From Trichomonas vaginalis G3 (taxonomy: Eukaryota > Parabasalia > Trichomonadida > Trichomonadidae), in the NCBI RefSeq assembly GCF_026262505.1, contig NC_067207.1, positions 11,748,082 through 11,812,081 on the forward strand: 64,000 nucleotides of DNA, given 5' to 3'. Positions within the stretch are counted from its first letter, which is position 1, and each line of letters starts with the position of its first letter. The notes under the pieces were generated by a model that worked only from the letters and a program-made list of their open reading frames with translations, was not told the DNA's origin and made no database searches. The translations under genes were made by a program, and so were the position numbers. Positions 47,104-58,645 of the stretch are shown piece by piece.

Positions 47104-49044
47104 TTAGTTTACTTTATATAATCCCAAAATCATTCCCAAGATAGTTAATACAACACTGACAAAAAGAGTAATAAATGGGCAAGAATATGCAACATACTGT
47201 ATGCAAACAGGTAACTGATGATTTCCAGTTTCATCGTTTTTAGGATTAATCAAATCAACTGTTTCAAATTGAATTGATTTAGGTCCTTCAAGAGAATTAT
47301 CATAAATAATCACGCAAACAATAACAATGGATATTACACTAAAAAGTAATCTCAATGTAGAAACTCCAATAATAATGAAAACTAATAATTGAATCTTCCA
47401 TTCTAAGTCAACAAAATTGTTAATTGATTTTGTAACGAATAAGAAAACTGGCTCTATAATGCATAAGAAATTAATGACTGAACATACAATCAAATACTTC
47501 AATGGCTTCAAATCCTTCTTCTTGAAAACAAGTGTTAAAACAATTGTTAATGAAATAATGCAAACAATTAAAGCGAATAAACCTAATCCATATATCACAT
47601 CAACAGTATATTTAATAAATGAAATTTCCGATTTTGGAACTTTTGTCATTGGACTTCCTTCCATGAAAATTCCTTCGATGTCACTTGTATTTTCTTCATA
47701 AACAAAACTAATGTGATATGTTCCTACAGCACTATCATTTTTCATATCAATGTTTGAATATAAGTTATCTAAGGACTTAACAAAATGTTGGTTTAAGAAT
47801 GTGAATTGGTTTTTATCCTTATCATATTTGATTTCAAATGTTTGTAACTTTTGGATATGACTCATATATCCATGATATATCAATCTATTTGATCTATATA
47901 ATCCCTTCAATCTGATCAGATATTTGTGTGTTATTTAATGGCCTATATAATCCCCATAATCTTCTATGTAACGATAATGTCAATAATTTATCGCCATCAA
48001 TATTTGCAACAGCAACGAAATTCCAACCTAATTCAGGTAAAATCGAAATCATTGCTGAATATCCTGGACTAAATCCTGCATGTTCAACACCTCTTGTTCC
48101 ATTTGTATATAATTCTTCCCATTTTCCGTGAGCCATTCCTATTCCATTTCTTGCAGTAGCACTCGATGTTTTCAAGAATTCATACAATGTTTCATTCTTT
48201 TCAAATAGAGGACATTTGATGGAAGGATTTGGTGTTAATGCATTTGCTAATTTAGATAAATCATCAATGGTTCCTAATGCGCAACCAGAAGGATATATAA
48301 AATACCTGTGTAATTTGTTTGTTTATCGAATCCTGTTGTTGATTTCTTGTATCCAAATGCTTTTTTGTCAAATACATTAAATTTAACATCTTTTCTACTC
48401 GGATCAACAGAAGTAGATGTCATTCCTAATTTATCTAAAATGTTTTTATGAACGTAATCAGAGTAACTCATTTTAGAAACTTTAGAAACAATCAATCCTT
48501 CGACAGAAACTCCGTAACTTGAATAAGCAGTAATTTTTCCTGGTCTTGCAAATTGTTGTGGTTCTCTGTCTTTTAATTCATCTTCTAAATCAACTTCATA
48601 TGGATCTGAATCAATAACAGGTGAATCAATGATTTCATCTCATCCACTTATGTGATTCATCAAATGAAATAAAGTAATTTTATCATCATAGTTTCTTCTT
48701 CTGAAAAAGTTTTTGCCAAGGTAATTTTCAATGTCCACATCTAAATCTACCTTTCCTTGCTCTTGAAGTTGCATTATTGATATATGTGTCAAAATTTTTG
48801 TGATTGATCCCCATTCAAAGAGAGATTCATTAGTAACAGGGGATTTGGAATAATAATCGGCATATCCTTGTGAAGTTTCAAATATCTTGTTGCCATTCTT
48901 AGAAATGATGACAGAGCCTCCAATTAAATTTTTTCCAACGTTTTCATTAAATAATTTGTTAATAATTGACGGGAATTCAGATGATGGTATACCTGATGGA
49001 CTGATTTCATCAGAATACACTTTATTGAGGAAGAAATAAAACAT
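47104..49044 (-). pseudogene. Serine beta-lactamase-like hydrolase with membrane domain, decayed
   Basis: Order on the minus strand: signal peptide (MFYFFLNKVYS), family S12/class C-like catalytic domain with S-x-x-K (EWGSITKILTH), a Y-S-S motif (ITAYSSYGVSVEG, where Y-x-N is usual) and H-x-G (VEHAGFSPGYSAMIS), then a C-terminal region with four to five transmembrane helices. The gene is broken by about three lesions: a stop where the family has SGW, near 48640, and frame changes near 48,290 and 47,900. This is a host gene family, with members known in trichomonads as penicillin-binding or beta-lactamase-like peptidases. Intact paralogues presumably exist elsewhere. Confidence 0.8.
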
Positions 49045-49781
49045 TAGATACTTGATCCCCAACTTTGAATGATTTACATTTTAATTCAAATAGAAAGTGA
49101 TCACCAGCACATAAAAAAGTTTATGCAACTCCTGTATAAGTAATGCACTTTGGATGATTTTTATGTAACCTTATTTTGATAGTCATTGAAATTTTGAAAA
49201 GATCAGAAAAAGAAGGGAAAGTATCATAATTTTAACTAAATTTGGCAAATATAGGAAAAAGAAATGTTACCAATTGCTATCTAAAAAGAATAGACTTCAA
49301 TTCATCTATTTTTGTTGAACCTTTATTGATTTTTCAATTATTCTTCTTTACTTCTTTGAAAAACGAGGTCCAATCAAAACTACTAGGCCTTATAAGAACA
49401 TGAAAGCAACTTTTGTATACTTATTCTAAAAGAATATTAAATAATTATCTAAATTTGGGATCAAAGATATCCCGAAGCATAGTTATTTTGATGCATTATG
49501 AAGTAATTATCATCTGTTTAAGTTTAACTTTGCATTTTAGAAATAGTTGTTTTCAAAATGATTGAAATATGATGATAGAGATAGAATCAAAATATCAAAT
49601 TCCTTCAATATTACTTCAATTTGTTGGAAATGACAATACAGTATTGGCAATATTCTCTATGACGCTGAATTATCTTATCAATGATTATTTTTATCCTAAT
49701 GAGTAGAATTTGAATCAAAAATAATCGTAAGTTTGATAATGAGATTTTTGTCACTTTACAATAAGATTTTGTCAAATTTTG
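49045..49781. other. Intergenic spacer, 0.7 kb
   Basis: AT-rich and divergent between two genes; no repeat or RNA recognised. Confidence 0.4.
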
Positions 49782-51074
49782 ATGTTTCTGATCTTTCTTT
49801 TCTCAATTTTCTCTTATTGTAATGAGAATGAAACACAGCAGACAACATATAGAACCCAACTAGAAGAGTTCCCACCTGAGAGAGATGGTACACTTGTCAA
49901 AGATTTTATTTATTATTTAGATCAAGCACTTGAAAAAGCCAAAGAAGAGTATACATGTAAAACAATTATTGTTCAGAATATTACTCAAGCCTTCAGAGAC
50001 GTGCTAAATAGGTCTTTATTCCATGATCCTTTAATATCTTCACGTGGAAACTTCCTTACAGCGCTTGACTGCTTACAAAACCTCGCAGCGATTGTGCAAT
50101 TGAATGTTCTACAATCATCTCAAGTAATTGCTGAAAAATTATCCGAAACTATTAAACAGTTCAACCTCGACCACATTGTAGAGATCTATGATCAAATATT
50201 GAATGATAGAATCTCAACACAGCCTATCGATCAACTAATGAACGAATCTCATGCAGAATTCGTAAAAAATAAGGAAAAATTCTTGGGTTTCTATCACCTA
50301 TTCATTAATACTACAAAGAAATCCATCACAGATGCACTTATTGATGCCGATATCCTTGAGCCACGTGACAATTCCACTAACAATGAAACAGAAATTGAAA
50401 ATGAAGACGAAATTACGTATTCTAAGACCGAATTGATACCTCACTTATTGAATGCCTTTGTAGATCTATCGAAATCAGCCTCAAATTTCGCAGTTGCTGC
50501 TACACACAGTCGATTACAAACATTTCAAGATATTATTGGTGGCGACCCCTTCCAAAAGATCAATATCTTTGCTCAGCAACTCATAAATGAAACAAATTTG
50601 ATGCTTTATACCTTCAGAAAATCAAATGACAACGTTTATTCGAATATGACTTTCAGCGAAACTTTCAAACTGCTCAAATCGGAACTTAAGACTGGTGTAA
50701 AGAAACTTGTTCGCGATTACAAGAAGAGTTTGAGGAAAATCGGAACAAATACGTTTCATCAGATAATTAACAACACAATTGAAGAAGTGGTACCTGTAGA
50801 AGTTGAAGTAAACTCAACAGATGCCAATTCCACCAATTCTACTTCAACTGTCGCAAAGAAAATAATATACCAAAAGAAATACAACAAAGAAGACGTATTA
50901 AACGCGATCAATGCTGTTAAAAAGCAAGCGTCTGGGTTTATTAATGAAACAAGACAAGCTTGGCGTGAAGGAAGAGAAGATATGGAATTTCTGAAACAAA
51001 CCGTAAGAGAACGATCAAAGAAAATGAAAGAAAAAGCTCAAGAAGCCCTCAAAAAAGAATTTGAGGATGAATGA
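49782..51074 (+). CDS. Secreted or lumenal glycoprotein-like coiled-coil protein, unknown
   Basis: About 430 residues from MFLIFLFSIFSYC, a clear signal peptide. The rest is helical and hydrophilic with many N-x-S/T sites (QNITQ, NESHAE, NTTKKS, NNTIEE, NSTNSTST), and the last 50 residues are a charged helix ending KKEFEDE. No transmembrane helix after the signal peptide. Probably in the secretory pathway; the acidic C-terminus is not a canonical ER-retention signal. No family recognised. Confidence 0.6.
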   Translation: MFLIFLFSIFSYCNENETQQTTYRTQLEEFPPERDGTLVKDFIYYLDQALEKAKEEYTCKTIIVQNITQAFRDVLNRSLFHDPLISSRGNFLTALDCLQNLAAIVQLNVLQSSQVIAEKLSETIKQFNLDHIVEIYDQILNDRISTQPIDQLMNESHAEFVKNKEKFLGFYHLFINTTKKSITDALIDADILEPRDNSTNNETEIENEDEITYSKTELIPHLLNAFVDLSKSASNFAVAATHSRLQTFQDIIGGDPFQKINIFAQQLINETNLMLYTFRKSNDNVYSNMTFSETFKLLKSELKTGVKKLVRDYKKSLRKIGTNTFHQIINNTIEEVVPVEVEVNSTDANSTNSTSTVAKKIIYQKKYNKEDVLNAINAVKKQASGFINETRQAWREGREDMEFLKQTVRERSKKMKEKAQEALKKEFEDE

Positions 51075-51485
51075 AATTGTTTATTAAATAAAAAAATAAA
51101 TTTAGTGTTACATATTTAAAATTTATCTTATTTTTAAGTATGATAAATGAATTCATAACGAAGAGTTGTTTTTCATCTGAGATGATCAAAAAATATTCCC
51201 CAATATCAAGCAAAGTTTAATATTTTGAAATTAAATCGACTTTACACTTTATAACTATAAGTTATGTCTCATCCAATACATTAAAAATCAAAAATTCAAA
51301 ATCTCTTTCAATATTTTAGAGAAAATGAAAGAAAGATGAAAATGCATTGCATTATTTTATAATAAAATGTTTTGTTATTATGATTAAATCATGAAATTTC
51401 TAAAATCTAAGATAAAATTTCAAAAAAATCGAGATTTTTAATATATGATAGTATTTAAATATTTACAGAATAAGGAAGTATATGG
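51075..51485. other. Convergent intergenic spacer
   Basis: About 410 AT-rich bases with no feature seen. Confidence 0.4.
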
Positions 51486-52613
51486 TTAGTTAGATTGGCA
51501 AGCAATGCAAATGAATGGTTCGTTTGATTCGTTCTTGATGTGAACCTTTCCTGCTGGAATTGCGACAACAACACCTCTTCCTGCAATCTTTCCATCAATT
51601 GTTGCGTTTCCTTCTTGAACAATTCCGCAAGCTGGAGATTTGATTTCGATATCAGCGGATTCATTAACAGGAACAGTAATGTATTTGATGCAGAAAGCCG
51701 GATGTGGAGGAATATATGACTTGACACATTTCTCTTCGTTTGGCTGAACAATGAAAGGTGTTTGAGGAACGAAATTCACAGTCTTCTTGATAGACTTTAT
51801 ATCGATGAACTTTGGTGTCATTCCTGCGCGAACAACGTTATCTGATAAAAGCATGGCTTCGTAGAGGTCTCCTTCGAGATAAGTGTGCAAAACGCCGGCA
51901 GGAATGTATAATGAGCTGCCTGGTGCGCATTCAACAACATTAAGGATAAGTGGGAAGAACATACCAACATCGCCTGGGAAATGCTTGTTAATATCATTGA
52001 TTGCTTTCAAAACTTTTGATTCAAAGGTATATGTGCCGTTATTTACCTTTGCATTGAACTCAGAAGCCAACTGGCTTATCTCTTCGCGGGATTTGGTAAG
52101 AATTGAAAGAACAAGATTTTCAAGGTTTTCTGATGTTGGGTTTTCTACAAATTTGTTGGCAACGTCTGCAGAAACAGCCTTTGAAAATTCGGAGAATTGC
52201 TGTAAATTCTGCTTAATCTCTTCAAATGGACGAAAACCGTAAAGAAGGTTTAATTGTGTAATAGCTACAGCCATTTCAGGCTTATCGTTGTTATCAGGAT
52301 AGTTCTTTGGATCAAGTTTGTGTAATTCGATGGCTTGTTCCTTAGATGGGTGAACTTGAATAGATAGTGGTTTGTTTACAGAGAGAACCTTGAACAAATA
52401 CTTGATCTCTCCAAACTTTGGATCATCTTTAAGGCGATTGCCATTCTCTAATTTTGAAGGAGCTTTGTCATGGTCGCCGATCCATAATTCGGCGTATGGC
52501 AAATCATCTTTAAGGTCTGTATTTCCGCTGCATGTTAATAATTTGTGAATATAAGAGTCTTTGCCGATTTTGCCCCACTCATAATTCATCGCCTGACATT
52601 GGAGATGGCTCAT
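51486..52613 (-). CDS. manA: Mannose-6-phosphate isomerase (type I phosphomannose isomerase)
   Basis: 375 residues. It interconverts fructose 6-phosphate and mannose 6-phosphate, feeding GDP-mannose for N-glycans, GPI-like anchors and surface glycoconjugates. Zinc ligands are in place: Q86 and H88 in KPLSIQVHPSKEQA, E113 in DNNDKPEMA, H243 in IPAGVLHTYLEGD. The family signature SDNVVRAGMTPK (R263 catalytic) is complete. Length is slightly shorter than animal MPI. An initiator TCATTCATTTTTT lies about 15 bases before ATG. GC-richer codons suggest good expression. Confidence 0.95.
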   Translation of the reverse strand: MSHLQCQAMNYEWGKIGKDSYIHKLLTCSGNTDLKDDLPYAELWIGDHDKAPSKLENGNRLKDDPKFGEIKYLFKVLSVNKPLSIQVHPSKEQAIELHKLDPKNYPDNNDKPEMAVAITQLNLLYGFRPFEEIKQNLQQFSEFSKAVSADVANKFVENPTSENLENLVLSILTKSREEISQLASEFNAKVNNGTYTFESKVLKAINDINKHFPGDVGMFFPLILNVVECAPGSSLYIPAGVLHTYLEGDLYEAMLLSDNVVRAGMTPKFIDIKSIKKTVNFVPQTPFIVQPNEEKCVKSYIPPHPAFCIKYITVPVNESADIEIKSPACGIVQEGNATIDGKIAGRGVVVAIPAGKVHIKNESNEPFICIACQSN

Positions 52614-54836
52614 TTTTAAAAAATGAATGATTTAGAAAAAATTCTGAGAAATAAGTGGGTGAGGAACAAATTTGTCTGTATCAAGTAATGGAGTTCAAAT
52701 TTTCGATCAAAACTTCCTTGGATAAAACACATACGATATAAATTTCAGAGGAATGAATAAAATTTTGGATGGTTCCCTTATTTGAATAAAAATATCTTTG
52801 GCTTATTAACAATTAATGGAAATCGATGGAAATGACGGGATTACAAATTGAAATGATGTGTGATCGAGAATTTGAGGTATGTCATGTCAAAGTTGTTCAC
52901 GGATCAAAAGTGAGAGGATGTAAACTTTTTTTGATATAGATGGCAAGTGGTCTATTAAGATATCCTTGTATACTTGTAAATTGAATGAATTGTATTCATT
53001 TAATGACCATATTATACAAAAATATATCAAAAGAATTTTAAAAACACATAAAATCATAACACTCATCATAGAATTGTTCGTCTTTCATGTATTGACGCAT
53101 GTTTTATATATCCAAAATTCATTTGTTACTTATTCAAATTACTCATCATATATTACCCGAGATATTTACAATAACGTAGCTAAAAGTACATTCAATCGAT
53201 ATAAAATCCTTGATTTATTGCTTGGTCACCTAGACTATCATAAAGTACTCACAAAATCTAGATTGAGAGGCGGTCAATGACTTTTGAGGGGAAATTAACG
53301 CATGGAATTTAATATTATTTAGGTTGATATTCTTGCTTATTATTTCAGAAAAAAATCTTAAAAATTTCAATATGAAAATTGAAAGCAATTCAAAAAAATT
53401 GCTAACATGTAAATTTTAATATCCTATGCATAATTTCATATTTTGAACATTTTTTATTTTTGTTTAAAACTTAAAATTTTGCGAATTTAATATAATTTAT
53501 AAAATATAATACGTATATATATTTAAAATACACTAAATTTAATTGTTAATTGACGTTTTTGGGAATGAATTTTATCAAAACATGCCTGAATCCGAAAATT
53601 TGAAAGAACGAATTACACAATCATATATGTAGAATTCAAAATACAAACTTAAAGATTGTATACGTTTAAAATTATTCAGATTGTGTTTGATTTCCACTCA
53701 TTCTGTTTCTTTTGAATTCTAACACTAACATTTCATGATGATTACATGATCCATTTATACATGGTTGAATTGTTCCAGATTCTACCAGAAAATCAATCCA
53801 AATTTCTCAATGCATTCATGTTGATTGGACAAAATTTAAAATTTATCAGCCTGTTTCCAGAGAAACTCATATATTCCCTAATGAAATGTAATTTTTGCTA
53901 CATTTATTTCAATCAAATTTCAAAAAATTGACTGCAGAGCTTGAAAAGGTGATGAATCATGTTGTTATTAGATGTACATATTAGATTTACTATTTCCAAA
54001 AAATGCTCAAATTTGAATAGTTTTTAGAAAATTTGGAATTACACTCCTTACATTATATATAATTAAATGTTTAAATTTTATTTATTTTTCCCTTTTAATT
54101 TTATAACGTGCTCTATCAAAACTAACCTCTCAATTGAAGGCCACAAAATCTAAGTAGTGCGGGTACACAAATTTTGTATGGAGTACGGTTCAATTTTTGA
54201 GAGCCTCACTACTTAGATTTTGTGACTACCTTATGAATTAAAATCATACCAACCTTATTTATTTTGTGAAGAATGTGTTATATATGAAATTGACTTTTTG
54301 CATATGGAATCCTTAAAATCTAAATATGTATGAGTAAATCCCTTTTGTATGGATGATAGACAACAATACGTTAATAATAGCATGAATTGAGAATTGTTAT
54401 TATATCTTATGTCCTAATTAAGGGATTTCTATTGACATATGACAAATACGAAGCATTTTTAACATTTTCTGATTACATATTTGATAATTTGAAATAACTT
54501 TATGAAGAAACTTATTTTATTTTACGTTGTTTTCGTTATATCTGCAAAGAATGTTTCTTTCAGATTTTTTCATTCGATCGAAAGAACAAAGAAAGGTGAA
54601 AATTTCTAAGAATATCATCAAAGGACACGAACTGTGAGATCATTCATTGAAAAAAGAGGTTGAGAAAATCGCTTCTTGGAAACATTCTTCTCATATAATC
54701 TCAAAATGGGCATTGAGTTTCTTTCTTCTTTTTCAATAGAAAAAAAAGTGGATAATAAAGTAAATTTTAATTGTCATTTTCCTGTCATTTTATTGGAAGC
54801 TTTTTTTGTATGAAACAGTTTGTAACATGAGACTCT
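52614..54836. other. Long AT-rich intergenic region
   Basis: 2.2 kb with no convincing gene. Short frames at 52966-53280 and 53746-53931 have AT-driven composition and no motif. Contains the 18-bp-arm hairpin at 54142-54224 and a weak inverted repeat (AGAATGTTTC) between about 54550 and 54700. Confidence 0.5.
54142..54224. repeat. Perfect inverted repeat, 18-bp arms
   Basis: Arms CACAAAATCTAAGTAGTG (54142-54159) and its exact reverse complement (54207-54224), separated by 47 bases. Probably a very short MITE or the relic of one; no target duplication found. Confidence 0.75.
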
Positions 54837-56248
54837 TTATAATAGCATAAGATTTTCTGCTGTTTCTTTACTATTATTACTGGCCTCAATTTGAAGAGGG
54901 GTAGATCCATCTTTGTTTTCAGCATTGATATCTGCTCCATTTGAAATAAGAATTTCTGCAGTTTCTTTGCTATTATTACTGGCTATTAAATGAAGAGGGG
55001 TACATCCATATATGTCTTTAGCATTGATATCTGCACCATTTGAAATAAGAATTTCTGCTGTATCTTTTCCAATGAATCTGATTGCATTATGAAGAGGGGT
55101 ACATCCACTTTCGTCTTTAGCATTAATATCTGCACCACTTGAAATAAGAATTTCTGCAGTTTCTTTGCTATTATTACTGGCTGCATAATGAAGAGGGGTC
55201 GCTTCAACTCCGTCTTTAGCATTGATATCTGCTCCATTTGAAATAAGAATTTCTGCCATTTCAATGTTATTTTCACTGGCTACTAGATGAAGAGGGGTAC
55301 ATCCAACTTCGTCTTTAGCATTGATATCTGCACCATTTGAAATAAAATATTCAAAAAGTGATGAAAGATGGAAATGACGAGAATAAACAAAGCATGTGTT
55401 GATATCATTTGTTTGATCCAAGTAAACTAAAAATGATTGAAGATTCTTGTATTGAGAGCACATTTCTAAATCAATTTCTATGTTGTGTTCATTCATCAAA
55501 AATGTGACAAAATCAATATTATGTGATATAATTGCATATTCCATGCAATAATAATCTGGTTTTTGTACTTTCAAGCATTCATTCATAATGTCTTTGTTTC
55601 CACTCAAAAATGAAAATCTAAGACAATCTGGAGTGATTTCTGATTGAAATTTGGTTCTTAAAAGCTTAAAGCAATCAACAGATCCATGATAACAACATAA
55701 TTCAAGTAACGAAAAACCTCCTCTTGAATATGGATATAAATTACTTTTTAATTTTTGATTTTTATCAAATTCTTCTCCTTCTGTAAAAAATATTAATGAT
55801 ATTTTGTCATCATCCATAATAGATCTGTAAATTGTTTTTTGTTCGTGAATATCAGATGAATAATGAGAATGTTCAAAATAGTTAAAACTTTTTTCCCGTC
55901 TTCATTCAATACTATATTGTATTCTTTATAGAAAAGGTAATTAAAAACATCGCTGATTTCGTTGACCTGATTTAGATGGAATTCATCAACAATTAGTTTG
56001 ACAATTGCTAAATATGACTTCATGTAGCGGTTGTTATAAAATGAGAGCTCGGATATTTCATTGATAATTTTACCTGGTGTTATTTGATAAAAGTCAATCA
56101 AGTTTTGTTTGATTTTGTTGTAAATTGCGTTTAATTTTTCTTCGTCATTTGTTTTCAGCCTGTACAAAGCATTGTAGACATCATTATATCCTGTAAAAAT
56201 CTCCATCAATTTGTCATAATGAGTTTGATTAGTTTCTCCCTTGGACAT
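54837..56248 (-). pseudogene. DUF3447 ankyrin-repeat gene with one frameshift
   Basis: Close relative of the 18127 gene: LYRLKTNDEEKLNAIYNKIK, SLLELCCYHGSVDCFKLLR, MEYAIISHNIDFVTFLMNEH, then about five ankyrin repeats (GCTPLHLVASENNIEMAEIL). True ATG at 56248 (MSKGETNQ). The frame changes once at the six-base T run 55889-55894 (six A on the coding strand), between the N-domain and the DUF3447 region; comparison with the intact relative makes this clear. A homopolymer length change could be a real lesion or a base-calling error. Confidence 0.8.
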
Positions 56249-56389
56249 CAACAAAAAATTTTAATTTGACATAAAATTCGTTTTCAATGGAAGGACTGTA
56301 TTCCAATAATGGTTTGTGATGCCGTGATTTTACAATTACCGTCTTGACTCTATCGGCGTGAAGCACCTATAGAAAGAACTGAAAAAAAA
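56249..56389. promoter_or_regulatory. Divergent promoter region
   Basis: 140 bases between the divergent ankyrin and thioredoxin-fold genes. On the minus side a TTTTCATTGAAAACG initiator-like motif precedes the ankyrin ATG. No clear initiator was found for the plus-strand gene. Confidence 0.35.
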
Positions 56390-57508
56390 ATGTTTTTGCT
56401 TCTTCCTTTTTTCACTAACTCATTGTGGTATAAATATTCTTCGCGCACATTTAATCAAAAAGTGAAGGAATCATACACAACTCCAATAGTTACATTACTA
56501 TATCGCCCTTCTTGCGATCATTGTCATGGACATCCAGAAAGAATCGAAGCATATTCAAATTTGAATCCAACGCGTAAAGATGTATTATTCACACATATCA
56601 ATTGTGATATTGAATTTGTATGTAGTAAGTTCCATGTTCAATATTATCCATCATATGTTATTATTGTAGGAGAAAAGCCAAGATATTGGCCTGAAATAAG
56701 TTCAAGAGATCAAAATTCATGGGAGCAAGCAATCAAATACTACACAGATCATAAATTTACTCAAATAAATAACACAAACGAGTTTAACAAAGCTTTGGAG
56801 ACGACATTAACTGGAGGAACAATGTTCTATGTTGAATCTAAAACAGAAAATGATCCGATTTTAGAGTCTATTAAAAGCGAAATGATAAAATATAAAATTT
56901 ACAACGATTCGTTTGTTTATTCGATCAATCCAACCATAAAAGAATCCACTCTTACGGCCTACAGATCTCCTTACTGTTCTACAAAATTTAAAGGCGTTCA
57001 CGTTAAATCCGAAATTACAGGTTTCCTCAACGACTACAGATTCGGCCATATGCATAAATATACATACAATGAATGGTATGAAGAGACATCCGCTAGACGC
57101 ACAATGGTTTTATTCGAATATGAACGAGATTTACCAGTAGACAGATCCAATCAACTAATTAAGTATTCACAGATGTACTGTACAAATACATCGATGGGGT
57201 GGGCCATTGCCAAGCACAATATGCATGTAGTTCGTGCTCTCGGTCTAAATGATACGGAATATCCAATTGTTGTCACAGCAAATAGAGAAACAGGTTGTGT
57301 GGCCGCATTCAAGATAGATGATCCTCAATCTGTAAGACTTTCAATGTCTTCACAGCTTTGTCAGCCAAGATTCAAAAATGTTTGGGGAACTGCACTGATT
57401 AGAATGAAGATGAAAGGTTCACATGTTGTATGGATATTGTCAATATTAGGTTTGTCCGCTATTTCTGTTATCAGATTGTATGAAACTTGGGTTTCCAAAG
57501 ATGAGTAA
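56390..57508 (+). CDS. Membrane-anchored thioredoxin-fold (PDI/TMX-like) protein
   Basis: 372 residues. Hydrophobic start MFLLLPFFTNSLW (signal peptide), thioredoxin domain at about 25-130 with active-site C42-D-H-C45 in LLYRPSCDHCHGHPERIE and the cis-Pro segment VQYYPSYVII, a divergent second domain with several Cys, and a C-terminal transmembrane helix (VVWILSILGLSAISVI) with a short tail ending VSKDE. Domain order fits ER membrane disulfide isomerases of the TMX kind. CDHC is an unusual dipeptide. Lumenal catalytic domain inferred. Confidence 0.75.
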   Translation: MFLLLPFFTNSLWYKYSSRTFNQKVKESYTTPIVTLLYRPSCDHCHGHPERIEAYSNLNPTRKDVLFTHINCDIEFVCSKFHVQYYPSYVIIVGEKPRYWPEISSRDQNSWEQAIKYYTDHKFTQINNTNEFNKALETTLTGGTMFYVESKTENDPILESIKSEMIKYKIYNDSFVYSINPTIKESTLTAYRSPYCSTKFKGVHVKSEITGFLNDYRFGHMHKYTYNEWYEETSARRTMVLFEYERDLPVDRSNQLIKYSQMYCTNTSMGWAIAKHNMHVVRALGLNDTEYPIVVTANRETGCVAAFKIDDPQSVRLSMSSQLCQPRFKNVWGTALIRMKMKGSHVVWILSILGLSAISVIRLYETWVSKDE

Positions 57509-57828
57509 TGTATTAAATTGTAATTTTATTATAAAGCATAGTTTTCTAATTTTTATAACAAGCTAATATAATTTTTGAAGATTTTTCAAAATAATTTCAA
57601 AATTTTATGATTATCTTTAAGAATTATAAGTTAACTGGACTCGGTTCACTAATTAATATAGAAATTTCATATATAACTTCAATGGATTTCGATTCAAGTT
57701 GTGATAAGAGATATAAATCTTGAATGAATAGATATTATTACAAATTTGCATTCACACACGACAATAGATATTGCATTCATGATTAAAGTTGATTATTATA
57801 GATTATAACACAAAATACTTTTTTTTAA
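57509..57828. other. Intergenic spacer left of the inverted duplication
   Basis: AT-rich 3' flank of the thioredoxin-fold gene. Its last 15 or so bases (TTAATT preceded by an A/T run) are the mirror of bases 62250-62266, on the far side of the MULE. Confidence 0.5.
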
Positions 57829-58245
57829 TTACAAGTTACAGTTTTATTCATATATTTCATTTATTTCTTCTTCTCGGCTGGCTTCTTATCAGCTGGAGCG
57901 GCAGCAGCTGGAGCCTTGGCATCGCCTGCAGCTGGGGCAGCAGCTGGCTTGCCCTGACCAGCATGGCCGTGGGCAACTGGAGCCTTCTTGACTTAGACTT
58001 CCTTGTGTGATGTGTGGAGTGGGTCTACACCGTGGATCTTTTCATGGTGGTTTGTCTTCTCATCAACTTCCTTCTGGTGGAGGGCGAGGATCTTGCGGGA
58101 AGCAGAGTTAGCACCATGCTCAACAGATGACATTTCTTTCGAAATGAACTGAGATATGCTCTCACAAAACGATTCAGAGAATTAAACAACTTTCAAAATC
58201 TAGATAATTCCAAAAATTTCTTAATATTATTGATTAACAAACATA
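57829..58245. repeat. Left arm of a 417-bp near-perfect inverted repeat
   Basis: Exact reverse complement of 58646-59062 except for two adjacent bases near the inner end. It contains the small Ala/Pro/Lys-tailed gene on the minus strand with its 5' flank. The arms are separated by a unique 400-bp spacer (58246-58645). Confidence 0.95.
57993..58133 (-). CDS. Small His/Lys-rich protein, copy 1, with in-frame TAA before an open tail
   Basis: 46 codons starting MSSVEHGANSASRKILALHQ. It ends at a TAA after HTSHKEV. The same frame then stays open for 43 more codons to 57861, reading VKKAPVAHGHAGQGKPAAAP and onward to ADKKPAEKKK with strongly GC-rich, coding-like codons and a TAAA-overlapping second stop. 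TAA differs from CAA (Gln) by one base. Initiator TTCATTTCG lies about 15 bases upstream. Either a nonsense mutation predates the duplication, or the stop is read through or only the short form is made. Function not recognised. Confidence 0.6.
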   Translation of the reverse strand: MSSVEHGANSASRKILALHQKEVDEKTNHHEKIHGVDPLHTSHKEV

Positions 58246-58645
58246 GTAAGCCTATAATTCAAAGTTTTTGCTTTCCCCAAAATTTCCAAATCAGTACATT
58301 GAAAATCTCTCAGAATTCTTCAATTGGTGAGCAGATTTTTTTCCGATTTCGAAATTCCAAATTTCGTTGATTTTCTATTATTTAGATTCTACATTGGATG
58401 CATATTATGCCTGTCCTATTTTCGCAAATTCGTACCTATCGTTGAAATAACCTTTTCTTGGTTGAAATTTGCCAAAGGTCTTCAGCAGCAATAGATCCCA
58501 GCGGACCAATCTAGATCATACGTTGGATATAATCATTTGAGGCATTATGAGTGAAATTTCATTGGAATTAACGATGGAAGTGAAAAATTCAGAAAGATAT
58601 TTTTTGAAATGGCTATCGACATTTTACTGGAAATACCGCCTCTAT
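58246..58645. other. Unique spacer between the inverted arms
   Basis: 400 bases with no gene. The two small genes start about 110 bases into the flanking arms and point away from the spacer, so it acts as the shared upstream region of both copies. Confidence 0.6.

Noticed and set aside
53746-53931. Short ORF of 61 codons
   Set aside because: AT-rich composition, no initiator motif, no recognisable domain; treated as chance.
57789-58010. Hydrophobic ORF antisense to the small duplicated gene (and its twin at 58881-59075)
   Set aside because: It is the complement of GC-rich Ala/Pro/Lys codons; the Trp/Ser/Leu-rich peptide is an artefact.
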